Source: Marimonas arenosa
GTDB taxonomy: Bacteria > Pseudomonadota > Alphaproteobacteria > Rhodobacterales > Rhodobacteraceae
Length of the DNA: 64,000 nucleotides
NCBI RefSeq assembly: GCF_030848945.1
Contig: NZ_JANHAX010000005.1
Location: 305,650-369,649, forward strand
Reading direction: 5' to 3'
Shown: in pieces, positions 9,163 to 17,448 of the stretch
Numbering within the stretch: position 1 is the first letter of the stretch
Layout: each line of letters opens with the position of its first letter
Position numbers and translations under genes: made by a program
Notes under the pieces: generated by a model
What the model was told of the DNA's origin: nothing
Database searches by the model: none
Seen by the model: the letters and a program-made list of their open reading frames with translations, nothing else

Positions 9163-10968
9163 ATGTTTCAGACGTTCCAGGATACCGCTCGCCCTGACCA
9201 GGGTCCGCCGCGGCTGGCCGCGCTCAGGACCGAGATGGCCCGTGACCATCTATCTGGTTTCCTCGTGCCCCGAGCTGATGCCCACCAGGGCGAGTACGTC
9301 GCCCCGCATGATGAGCGGCTGGTCTGGCTCTCCGGCTTCACCGGCTCGGCCGGTTTCTGCGCCGTGCTGCGCGATATCGCTGGGGTTTTCGTCGATGGGC
9401 GCTATCGCACACAGGTCAAACGCCAGGTCGATCTCGAGCATTTCACCCCCGTGAACTGGCCCGAGACGAAGCTCAAAGACTGGCTGATCCAGCACCTGCC
9501 GCAGGGCGGCACCGTCGGCTATGATGCGTGGCTGCACACGCCCGACGAGATCGAGGCCCTGGAAAAAGCCTGCGCGCCCAAGGGCATCACGCTCAAACCC
9601 GTCGAAAACCTGGTCGATCGCATCTGGTCCGATCAACCCGCGCCACCGCAGGGCCGTATCACCCCCTATCCCGCCGAACTGGCCGGCGAACCCCACGGGG
9701 CCAAGCGCGCCCGTTTGGCTGAGACTCTGCGCGACTCCGGCGTTTCGGTCGCGGTCATCACCCTGCCCGATTCCATCGCCTGGCTGCTCAACATCCGGGG
9801 CACCGACATACCCCGCAATCCGGTGCCGCACGGATTTGCCATCCTGCGCAATGACGGCCATGTCGCGTTCTTTACTGACCAGGCCAAGGTCGACGATTCC
9901 CTTAGGGCCCATCTTGGGCCCGAGGTGACGATCCGCCCGCCATCGGCATTTCTGCCGGCCCTGCATTCGCTCACCGGCTCTGCCCGGCTCGACCCCAAGA
10001 CCGCGCCAGTCGCCGTGTTGCACGCCCTGCAGGAAGAAAACAAACCCATCAGCCTCGGCGAAGACCCCTGCCTCATTCCCAAGGCCTGCAAGACCCGGGC
10101 CGAGATCACCGCCACAACCGAGGCGCATCTGCGCGACGCCACCGCGATGGTCGAATTCCTCACCTGGTTCGATGCGCAGCCCGTCGGGTCCCTGACCGAA
10201 ATCGACGTCGTGACCGCGCTCGAAGGCTACCGCCGCGCCACCAACGCCTTGCTCGACATCTCTTTCGAAACCATCGCCGGCACCGGACCCAACGGCGCCG
10301 TGATGCACTACCGGGTGACCGAGCAATCGAACAGCCGGCTGGAACAGGGCCAGCTGATCGTGGTGGACAGTGGCGGGCAATATATCGATGGCACCACCGA
10401 CATCACCCGCACGCTGCCCGTGGGCCCGCCCGGCGACGAGGAGCGCCGCGCCTTCACGCGCGTGCTGAAAGGCATGATCGCGATTTCCCGCGCCCGCTTC
10501 CCAAAGGGGCTGGCCGGCCGCGATCTCGACCCTCTGGCACGCTACCACCTCTGGCTCGCCGGCCAGGATTTCAACCACGGCACTGGCCATGGCGTCGGCG
10601 TTTATCTTTGTGTCCACGAGGGCCCGCAGAGGCTTTCGCGGATTTCCCATGTCGAACTGAAACCCGGCATGATCCTGTCGAACGAGCCCGGCTACTACCG
10701 CGAAGGCGCCTTCGGTATCCGCATCGAAAACCTGATCGTGGTGCAGGAAGCCGCGTCCCTCGACGGCGCCGATCCAGACCGTGAGATGTTTGATTTCCAG
10801 ACCCTCACCTGGGTGCCCATCGACCGCCGTCTGATCCTGCCGGCGATGATGGACGCGGGCGAGATTGACTGGCTCAATCGCTATCACGCGGCCTGCCGCG
10901 ACAAAATCAGCCCTCGGGTTTCCGAATCCGCTCGGCTATGGTTGGAGCAAGCCACGCAGCCCCTCTGA
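9163..10968 (+). CDS. pepP: Xaa-Pro aminopeptidase (M24B family)
   Basis: The 601-residue protein has the long aminopeptidase P architecture: two creatinase-like N-terminal domains, then a pita-bread catalytic domain. The visible dinuclear-metal ligands are the Asp pair in VVDSGGQYIDGTTDITRT (about residues 402 and 413), the His in HGTGHGVGVYLCVHEGP, and the Glu residues in NEPGYYREG and RIENL. It removes the N-terminal residue before proline in the cytoplasm. AAGGGAGGCCCG precedes the ATG at 9163. The gene upstream (cobT) ends 291 bp away, with nothing recognisable between. Confidence 0.9.
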   Translation: MFQTFQDTARPDQGPPRLAALRTEMARDHLSGFLVPRADAHQGEYVAPHDERLVWLSGFTGSAGFCAVLRDIAGVFVDGRYRTQVKRQVDLEHFTPVNWPETKLKDWLIQHLPQGGTVGYDAWLHTPDEIEALEKACAPKGITLKPVENLVDRIWSDQPAPPQGRITPYPAELAGEPHGAKRARLAETLRDSGVSVAVITLPDSIAWLLNIRGTDIPRNPVPHGFAILRNDGHVAFFTDQAKVDDSLRAHLGPEVTIRPPSAFLPALHSLTGSARLDPKTAPVAVLHALQEENKPISLGEDPCLIPKACKTRAEITATTEAHLRDATAMVEFLTWFDAQPVGSLTEIDVVTALEGYRRATNALLDISFETIAGTGPNGAVMHYRVTEQSNSRLEQGQLIVVDSGGQYIDGTTDITRTLPVGPPGDEERRAFTRVLKGMIAISRARFPKGLAGRDLDPLARYHLWLAGQDFNHGTGHGVGVYLCVHEGPQRLSRISHVELKPGMILSNEPGYYREGAFGIRIENLIVVQEAASLDGADPDREMFDFQTLTWVPIDRRLILPAMMDAGEIDWLNRYHAACRDKISPRVSESARLWLEQATQPL

Positions 10969-11028
10969 CATGTTTGCGCGACAATCCCGCGCGAACCGGA
11001 GTGGCACCTATTGGGGAGGAGACGCCAC

Positions 11029-11373
11029 ATGGCACCGAAAATTACCGTCACCGCCGCACCCGGCACTTGGGTCGTCCGCGCTGGCGGCGCCGTGCTTGGC
11101 GAGACGAAAAACGCGTTGGAACTGGTAGAAGGCGATTACCCGCCGGTGATCTATTTCCCGCGCGAAGACATTGCCATGGCCTTCCTCGACGCCACCGACC
11201 ACAGCACCCATTGCCCGTGGAAGGGCGACGCCAGCTATTTCTCGATCGTCACCAAGTCGACCACCCTGGAAAATGCCGTGTGGAGCTATGAGAACCCCAC
11301 CGAAGAGGTTGCCCGCATCAAGGATCACCTAGCGTTCTACACCGGCGATCAGGTGACGGTAGAGCGGGTCTAG
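11029..11373 (+). CDS. DUF427 family protein
   Basis: The 114-residue protein matches the DUF427 pattern: W.VRAGG..LGETKNALEL, then YFPREDIAMAFL, HCPWKGDASYFS and ENAVWSYENP. The family is a small cytoplasmic beta fold of unestablished function, often found near redox or stress genes. GGGGAGGAGACGCC before the ATG at 11029 is a strong ribosome binding site. The stop codon overlaps that of the convergent NYN gene (shared CTAG at 11370-11373). Confidence 0.8.
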   Translation: MAPKITVTAAPGTWVVRAGGAVLGETKNALELVEGDYPPVIYFPREDIAMAFLDATDHSTHCPWKGDASYFSIVTKSTTLENAVWSYENPTEEVARIKDHLAFYTGDQVTVERV

Positions 11374-12053
11374 CCACCGATCCACCTGACTTTCGCCTTG
11401 GGCCCCCTTTTATCGCAATGGTAAATATCTGTTCTTTTCGTCAGGTAATTGCGCCAAGTCCGGTCGGGATGCGTGCTGATCTTCGTGCCATGCTTACTCA
11501 TCAACGGGCCCAACCTGTGAATCGGCAAGCCATGCCGATCACCGTTCTTTTGGATGGCGTCGCGCACTTTCCTGTCCATCGCGTCGAGGTTCTTTTCTCC
11601 AGACGCAGCACTGCCTATGGGAATTATCTCGATAAACCGGCTGCAGGCCGCGCGAAAGCTGTTGGGCGTTTTAGGCTCACCGATGCCAATCACCGTGAAA
11701 TGGCGTTCCCGCAGGTGATGCGCCAGATGGCTGAAATCGCCATCGGATGTGACAATCACGAAAGTCGCGATGCCGCCCTGATGTGAAGCATGCACCGCGT
11801 CGATTGCCAGCCGGACGTCGGCCGAGTTCTTGCCGCTGCCGGTGTGCACCGCTCTGAAACCCGGCGCATCACACCATTTCGCCAATTGCTGGGCATTGCC
11901 GTAGACACGTCGGATCGCTGCCTTGGCGGCTCCCCCAACACCTCGCAATATCTCGGCGGCCGGTCCCGTATTCACATTTTCACCGTCAACGAACACGGCA
12001 ACACCGACCGCGCCGAAATTCACTTGGTTTGAAATTGATTCTTTTCCATCCAT
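11370..12053 (-). CDS. NYN-domain (LabA/DUF88-like) putative RNase with LOTUS/OST-HTH-like tail
   Basis: The 227-residue protein has an N-terminal NYN (PIN-like) domain: VAVFVDGENV supplies the first acidic residue, GKNSADVRLAIDA the second, and FVIVTSDGDFSHLAHHLRE the DGD cluster that binds metal. Residues about 155-227 (RKVRDAIQKNGDRHGLPIHRLGPLMSKH, then a basic stretch) resemble an OST-HTH/LOTUS RNA-binding domain. NYN proteins are metal-dependent nucleases acting on RNA; the target here is unknown. GAGGGG lies 6 bases before the ATG at 12053. Base composition is slightly less GC-rich than its neighbours, which may indicate transfer. Confidence 0.72.
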   Translation of the reverse strand: MDGKESISNQVNFGAVGVAVFVDGENVNTGPAAEILRGVGGAAKAAIRRVYGNAQQLAKWCDAPGFRAVHTGSGKNSADVRLAIDAVHASHQGGIATFVIVTSDGDFSHLAHHLRERHFTVIGIGEPKTPNSFRAACSRFIEIIPIGSAASGEKNLDAMDRKVRDAIQKNGDRHGLPIHRLGPLMSKHGTKISTHPDRTWRNYLTKRTDIYHCDKRGPKAKVRWIGG

Positions 12054-12127
12054 TTGGCACCCCTCAATGAACCAAGACCGAACAACCTGAAGTTAAGCCT
12101 ATAATCGCAATCAGAAGATGCAAGAAC

Positions 12128-13813
12128 TCAAGAATGCTCCTCTGCCGCAGTCGCGGCCAGCGCCTGGTTGTACGCCTTAAGGGAATCAACATGCCACAGC
12201 GCGCCCCAAAGTTCCGGCTTGCGATCCTCCCCGGTGATGCTCAGCACCGGTAGAAAGACCGCCCCGGACCGTTCAAAAATCGGCATTGCGGCCTCAAGCG
12301 TGGCATTGGCATCGACGTAGGTTCCGTCCTCAACCATCTCCCACAGCACTTCTTCCTCGGGGCATTCGCGGTCGTCCAGCGGCTTCATCAGGCTCGCCAC
12401 CCGGAACATCGCCAACAGATAGGCCTGCGGCCCGGCGGCCAGGTGCACACCGCGCCGCTCCAGTTGGGTCAGGAAGAACGACCGGTCCACCAGCCGCGTG
12501 CCCAGTGCGGTCGAGATCGACACGGCGACCATCACCGCAAGTCCGGTCTGCCAGTCGCCGGTCATCTCGAACACAATCAACGTTGTTGAAATCGGTGCCC
12601 CCAGGACCGCGGCCGCCACTGCCCCCATGCCAGCCAGCGCGTATAGCGTGTGCGATCCCGACACCTCGGGGAAGATCGCCGTCGCGATCAGCCCGAAGGC
12701 CAGCCCGGTCAGGGCGCCGACCATCAGCGAGGGTGAAAATACCCCGCCGCCCATCCGGCCGGCCATGGTGATCGCCAACGCGATCACCTTGAGCACGGCA
12801 AACACCACCGCCTCGTGCAGCACCAGTTGCCCGGTCAGCGCGGCCGAGGTCGTCTCGTAGCCCACCCCGATGATATGCGGGAACCAGATCGCAATCCCTC
12901 CCAGCATCACGCCGGTCACTGCCGGACGCAGGTATCGCGGCAACCCTATCCGCCCCTGCAAATGGCTCGCGACGCTTTCTGCCAGAAAGATCCCCCGCAT
13001 CAACACCACCGCCACCAACCCGCAGACCGCCCCCAGGATCAGATAGGCCGGCAGCTCGACGTAGAACTCCAGCGCCGATGTGCCCGGCAGCGTGAACTCG
13101 GTCACGTCGCCAAAGGCCAACCGGTTGATCACGGTGCCGGCCACACTGGCGATCACGATCGGCGCAAAAGCATGCACCGCAAAATGCCGCAGCACCACCT
13201 CAAGCGCAAAGAGCGCGCCGGCGATCGGCGCGTTGAAACTCGCCGACACCGCGGCGGCCACGGCACAGCCCAAAAGGTCGCGCCCGGTGATCCCGCCGGC
13301 ATGAATACGGTTGCTTACCCAGGTAGAGATCAGGCTCGCCATATGCACCACCGGCCCCTCGCGCCCGGTCGAACCGCCGGTGCTAAGCGTGATCAGAGAC
13401 GCCGCGACCGACGCCAGACCCGCGCGGCGCTCGACCCGGCCCTGGTACATCGCGGCCCCCTCGATCACGTCGGCGACCGAGCGCACCCGCCCGTCATTTG
13501 TGAAGAAATGCATCAACAGCCCCACCGCCAGTCCGCCCGCCGCCGGGATCACTACCAGCCAGTACCACGGCAGGGTTGCGGCAAAGGAATGAATGTGCGC
13601 AGTGTCGCCGGTGCCATAGGCCCACGCCTGCAACGCCTCGATCCCCTTGCGAAAGAACAGTGCTGCGAATCCCGCGCCGATCCCGATCAGCAGCGCCAGG
13701 AACCAAAATTGCACCTGGCTCGGCCCCTTGGCGCGCAACACCATGACGATCCGGCCCAGATCGACCCGGGCGGCCTCGAAGCGCTGACGCAGGAACGAGA
13801 GAAAGCGCGTCAT
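12128..13813 (-). CDS. ClC-type chloride channel or H+/Cl- antiporter
   Basis: The 561-residue protein has the ClC fold with about 10-12 membrane segments and the family motifs GGSTGREGPVV (carrying the gating Glu), SASFNAPIAGALFALE, and GGGVFSPSLMVGAL. The C-terminal 110 residues resemble a CBS-type regulatory region (DANATLEAAMPIFERSG). Motif 1 reads STGGST rather than the GSGIP of classical Cl- selective members, so the transported anion is uncertain. A monocistronic gene is likely; it is divergent from the FAD dehydrogenase with about 100 bp between. Confidence 0.88.
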   Translation of the reverse strand: MTRFLSFLRQRFEAARVDLGRIVMVLRAKGPSQVQFWFLALLIGIGAGFAALFFRKGIEALQAWAYGTGDTAHIHSFAATLPWYWLVVIPAAGGLAVGLLMHFFTNDGRVRSVADVIEGAAMYQGRVERRAGLASVAASLITLSTGGSTGREGPVVHMASLISTWVSNRIHAGGITGRDLLGCAVAAAVSASFNAPIAGALFALEVVLRHFAVHAFAPIVIASVAGTVINRLAFGDVTEFTLPGTSALEFYVELPAYLILGAVCGLVAVVLMRGIFLAESVASHLQGRIGLPRYLRPAVTGVMLGGIAIWFPHIIGVGYETTSAALTGQLVLHEAVVFAVLKVIALAITMAGRMGGGVFSPSLMVGALTGLAFGLIATAIFPEVSGSHTLYALAGMGAVAAAVLGAPISTTLIVFEMTGDWQTGLAVMVAVSISTALGTRLVDRSFFLTQLERRGVHLAAGPQAYLLAMFRVASLMKPLDDRECPEEEVLWEMVEDGTYVDANATLEAAMPIFERSGAVFLPVLSITGEDRKPELWGALWHVDSLKAYNQALAATAAEEHS

Positions 13814-13917
13814 ATCGTTCTGATATCCCGCATTTTAATCAAATTGGAACGGCCTCCTCTTTCCCACGGCCCACGCTTGGCATAGGCTTTCCGGACAGCG
13901 TCAAACCGGGGGGAACG

Positions 13918-15294
13918 ATGCAGATCCAGGATGCCCTTGCCGAGCTTTCCACATTACTAGGCCAACGCCTGACGCGCTCCAAGTCCGATCTCGAGCTGCA
14001 CGGCCGCTCGGAAACCTACTTTCCCCTGACACCGCCCGACGCTGTGGCCTATCCAGAAACCACAGCCGAGGTCGCCGAACTGGTCAGGATCTGCGCTCGC
14101 CATCGCGTGCCGGTTGTCGGCTGGGGTACAGGCACGTCGCTCGAAGGCCAAGCGCAGGCGGTGCAGGGTGGAATCGTCGTTGATTTCGCGCGGATGAACA
14201 AGCTGATCGAGGTCCGTCAGGGCGACATGGACGTTACCGTGCAACCCGGCCTGACGCGCGAGGAGCTGAACGAGGAATTGCGCGCCACCGGCCTGTTCTT
14301 CCCGGTCGATCCCGGCGCCAATGCCTCGCTGGGCGGCATGGCAATGACGCGGGCCTCGGGAACCACGGCGGTGCGTTACGGCACCATGCGCGACAACGTC
14401 ATGGGGCTCGAAGTGGTGTTGGCCGACGGGCGTATCATCCGCACCGGCAGCCGCGCCCGCAAGAGCTCGGCAGGTTACGACCTAACCGGCCTCATGGTCG
14501 GCTCCGAGGGCACGCTGGGGCTCGTGACCGAACTTACACTCAAGCTGCACGGCCAGCCCGAGGCAATCACCGCGGCGATCTGCGCCTTTGACACGGTGGA
14601 CGACGCCGTCCACGCGGTGATTGACACCATCCAAATGGGCCTGGCCATGGCCCGGATCGAGCTGCTCGATACCGAAACCGTTAAGGCGTTCAACGCCTAT
14701 GCCGGGGCCGAAATGCCAGAATGCCCGCACCTCATGGTCGAGTTTCACGGCTCCAAGACAGGCGTCGCAGAAATGGCTGAAACATTCAGTGATATCATCA
14801 CCGACCATGACGGCCACGGCTTCAACTGGGCCACTAAGCCCGAGGACCGCCACGCCCTATGGACCATGCGCCACAACGGTGCCTATGCGATCTACGCCGC
14901 CCGACCGGGATGGAAATCGCTGGTCACCGATGTCTGCGTTCCGATCTCGCGGCTCGCCGACGCGGTCAACGAAACCGCCGCCGACCTCGCCGCGTCCGGC
15001 CTATTCGGTCCGATCCTCGGTCATGTCGGCGACGGCAATTTCCATTCGGTCATCATGTTCGATGCCGAAGACAAGGCGCAGTTCACCCGCGTGAAAGAGG
15101 CCTCGAACCGCATGGTCGAGCGAGCCTTGGCGATGGGCGGCACGGTCACCGGCGAACATGGCATCGGCATGGGCAAGCTGAACTACATGACCTCTGAGCA
15201 TGGTGACGGCTGGCAGGTGATGGGGGCGATTAAGCAGGCGCTCGACCCGCTGAACATCATGAACCCCGGCAAGATGGTTCCGCCGCGCAACTGA
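13918..15294 (+). CDS. FAD-linked oxidase (D-lactate dehydrogenase/GlcD-like)
   Basis: The 458-residue protein has an FAD_binding_4 (PCMH) domain at about residues 35-215 with VVGWGTGTSLEGQ and DPGANASLGGM, and an FAD-oxidase C-terminal domain with GHVGDGNFHSVI and TGEHGIGMGKLNYM. These are the signatures of D-lactate dehydrogenase (cytochrome) and glycolate oxidase subunit GlcD. A single gene without glcE/glcF neighbours favours the D-lactate dehydrogenase-type enzyme, but the substrate is not certain. GGGGGGAACG before the ATG at 13918 is a good site. Confidence 0.85.
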   Translation: MQIQDALAELSTLLGQRLTRSKSDLELHGRSETYFPLTPPDAVAYPETTAEVAELVRICARHRVPVVGWGTGTSLEGQAQAVQGGIVVDFARMNKLIEVRQGDMDVTVQPGLTREELNEELRATGLFFPVDPGANASLGGMAMTRASGTTAVRYGTMRDNVMGLEVVLADGRIIRTGSRARKSSAGYDLTGLMVGSEGTLGLVTELTLKLHGQPEAITAAICAFDTVDDAVHAVIDTIQMGLAMARIELLDTETVKAFNAYAGAEMPECPHLMVEFHGSKTGVAEMAETFSDIITDHDGHGFNWATKPEDRHALWTMRHNGAYAIYAARPGWKSLVTDVCVPISRLADAVNETAADLAASGLFGPILGHVGDGNFHSVIMFDAEDKAQFTRVKEASNRMVERALAMGGTVTGEHGIGMGKLNYMTSEHGDGWQVMGAIKQALDPLNIMNPGKMVPPRN

Positions 15295-15416
15295 TCCGAC
15301 CAACTGCCTGAAAAGCGGGCGTATCCTCCGCCGGACCTCTGGGTAAGGAAAACCGGATTTGACGCCCCGCGTCACCTCGATATCTTACCAAAAGGTCAAA
15401 TCGGGAACCGCAAGGC

Positions 15417-17192
15417 ATGAACGTGAAGCCGCCAGCAAACGCACAGGACGATACCAAACCCAACGTCCTGGCCCAGGACGTGATCGACCGGCTCTACGAA
15501 GTCGCGATCGATCCCGGCCGTTATGAGGACCTGCTCGACCAGTGGGAAACCATGATCAGCCCCTATCGCCGGGCAAATGGACTGGATCAGCCGATCGCAT
15601 TCACCGCCATCGACTTTGAAAGCCATTTCCGCCGGGCCTCGAAGGTGCTCGACAGCTTGTCCGCCAGTAGCGTCACTGACACCAGTCCCGAAGGTTTTCT
15701 CAAGCAGTTCGAAACTGCGGCCGCCTTCACCGTGAAGCGCGATCTCACCCTCGGTGCTCTCAACTCGCCGGCGGCCCAGGTGCTGCGCCTCAACCCAGGA
15801 ACGTCCCTTTCCGAGCTGCCGCTCGAGGCCGAAGACCTCGGCGCGATGACCGAGCAGGTCCGACAGCTTTTCGCTTCGAATCAAGACCCCGCCCTCCTGT
15901 TCCGCGCCAGGCTGCGGGGCCGATCCCGGCTCGTGGTGTTCCAGCTACGGCTGCTGCGCCCCGAAGGTGAAGAACCCTTCATCGTCGCCGTCACCTCCGA
16001 GCTGATCTGGCCAACCGGTTTCGACGCCTTCCTCAAGTCGGTTTTCAATCTCACCGATGCCGAGGCCCAGGTGCTGCGCGCCCTGTCGGAATGCCACTCG
16101 ATCAAGGACATCGCCGACCAGCGCGGCCGCTCCGTCGATACGGTGCGCGCCCAGATCAAGTCGATCCTCGGTAAGACCGAAACCCGCTCCCAGGCCGAAC
16201 TCGTGCGGCTCACGCTCGCGACCATGGACATCGCCACCTATACCCAGGATGCCGCCGCCAAGGCCCCGGCCGAAAGCAAGGGGTTCGAGACCCTGCTGCC
16301 CCGCCCCTATCACACGCTGATGTTGCCGGACGGCCGGCGGTTCGACTATCTCATCCTTGGCGATCCGGCCGGTCGGCCCTGCTTTTTCGGGCCACAGGAT
16401 TACGGCCTCACCCGCTGGCCCGCATCGGCAGAGGCCGAGGCCGCCCGCCGTGGCATCAAAGTGATCGTGCCGGTCCGCGCCGGATTCGGCCAATCCACGC
16501 CCCTGCCCCGCGGCACTAACCTCGCCACCACGATTATCGACGACTATCGGCACCTGCTCGACCATCTAGGAGTCGCCTCCTGCCCGTTCATCTCGCTCGG
16601 CGGTGATTTCTATTTCTCGGCGCATTTCCACGATGCCTACCCTGAACGCGTCACCGCTCTGATCGCCTGTTCTGGCATTTTACCGCTGACCCGCGCCGAA
16701 CAATACGAGCGGATGCACAAGTGGCATCGCTTCATCCTCGCTGGCGCGCGCTATACACCGCATCTGCTGCCCTTCATGGTCAAGGCCGGATTCGCGCTCG
16801 CCCGTCGGCTCGGCAAGCGAAAATTCATTCATGCAGTCTATGGCGGGTCGCCCGCCGATGTCGAAACCTTCGAAATGCCCGAAGTGTTCGAGGCCATGGT
16901 GGTCGGATCGGAAGTCTGCCTGTCGCAAGACCATTCCGCGCATGCCGCCTTTGCCGCCGAGGTCACCGAACAGGAAACCACCGACTGGTCGGGACCGATC
17001 AGACGCACCGCCGGACGCAGTCCGGTCTTCTTCCTCAACGGCACGCAGGATCCTCAGACCCCGCCGGCCACGCTGGCAGAACTTGGAAACGACTATCCCT
17101 GGATCGATTTCTCAACCTATACGGACGCAGGGCAGCTTTTGTTTTTCAGAAAGTGGCGCGACGTGCTTGATCTGACAGAGAAAAACCTCTGA
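15417..17192 (+). CDS. LuxR-type regulator fused to an alpha/beta-hydrolase domain
   Basis: The 591-residue protein has three parts. Residues about 1-200 form an unassigned, possibly PAS-like sensor region. A LuxR helix-turn-helix spans about residues 207-268 (LTDAEAQVLRALSECHSIKDI, then VDTVRAQIKSILGKT). From about residue 285 to the end is an alpha/beta-hydrolase fold (DGRRFDYLILGDPAG, VPVRAGFGQS, then PERVTALIACSGILP). The nucleophile elbow reads SLGGDFYFS rather than GxSxG, so the usual Ser is not in place; either an Asp serves or the domain is a catalytically dead ligand sensor. Soluble, cytoplasmic. A hairpin (17205-17220) follows the stop. Confidence 0.8.
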   Translation: MNVKPPANAQDDTKPNVLAQDVIDRLYEVAIDPGRYEDLLDQWETMISPYRRANGLDQPIAFTAIDFESHFRRASKVLDSLSASSVTDTSPEGFLKQFETAAAFTVKRDLTLGALNSPAAQVLRLNPGTSLSELPLEAEDLGAMTEQVRQLFASNQDPALLFRARLRGRSRLVVFQLRLLRPEGEEPFIVAVTSELIWPTGFDAFLKSVFNLTDAEAQVLRALSECHSIKDIADQRGRSVDTVRAQIKSILGKTETRSQAELVRLTLATMDIATYTQDAAAKAPAESKGFETLLPRPYHTLMLPDGRRFDYLILGDPAGRPCFFGPQDYGLTRWPASAEAEAARRGIKVIVPVRAGFGQSTPLPRGTNLATTIIDDYRHLLDHLGVASCPFISLGGDFYFSAHFHDAYPERVTALIACSGILPLTRAEQYERMHKWHRFILAGARYTPHLLPFMVKAGFALARRLGKRKFIHAVYGGSPADVETFEMPEVFEAMVVGSEVCLSQDHSAHAAFAAEVTEQETTDWSGPIRRTAGRSPVFFLNGTQDPQTPPATLAELGNDYPWIDFSTYTDAGQLLFFRKWRDVLDLTEKNL

Positions 17193-17204
17193 TTTTCAGC
17201 CTTT

Positions 17205-17220
17205 TACCCCATTTGGGGTA
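17205..17220. repeat. Perfect inverted repeat TACCCC-N4-GGGGTA
   Basis: A 16-bp palindrome starts 13 bases after the LuxR-hydrolase stop codon. It could be a transcript-end hairpin (no T-run follows) or an operator for whatever is transcribed across 17220-17420. Confidence 0.4.
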
Positions 17221-17363
17221 TGACAGATCACCGCGTCCTTGGCATGTTGCGAATCGTAAGAAATTTGATTGGTCCAAGCGGCCCGAAACCGTTTCATTCA
17301 GACAGCGGCCCGGTTCAAGCCGGAGCGCGTATTTCCAAACAGGTCTCCGACCGTGAGTGTGTG

Positions 17364-17419
17364 AGCCCCGCAACGGCGCTGTCGCGATGTATTGGCGGCA
17401 TCCGCTGCGGGGCTTTTTT
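17364..17419 (+). terminator. Rho-independent terminator
   Basis: The left arm AGCCCCGCAACGG (17364-17376) pairs with CCGCTGCGGGGCT (17402-17414) with one mismatch, followed directly by six Ts (17414-17419). It works only in the plus direction. Because it lies about 170 bp past the last stop codon, it may end either a long 3' UTR or an independent small RNA. Confidence 0.7.
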
Positions 17420-17448
17420 AGGCGAGTCGGGCTGACCCTGTGCCGGTT

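Noticed and set aside
9250..10887. Long antisense frame over the aminopeptidase P gene
   Set aside because: Shadow of the real gene, which has clear metal-binding motifs; the antisense product has none.
17301..17330. GGTTCAAGCC resembling a tRNA T-loop
   Set aside because: No acceptor, D or anticodon arms can be folded around it; it is also repeated by chance near 45050.
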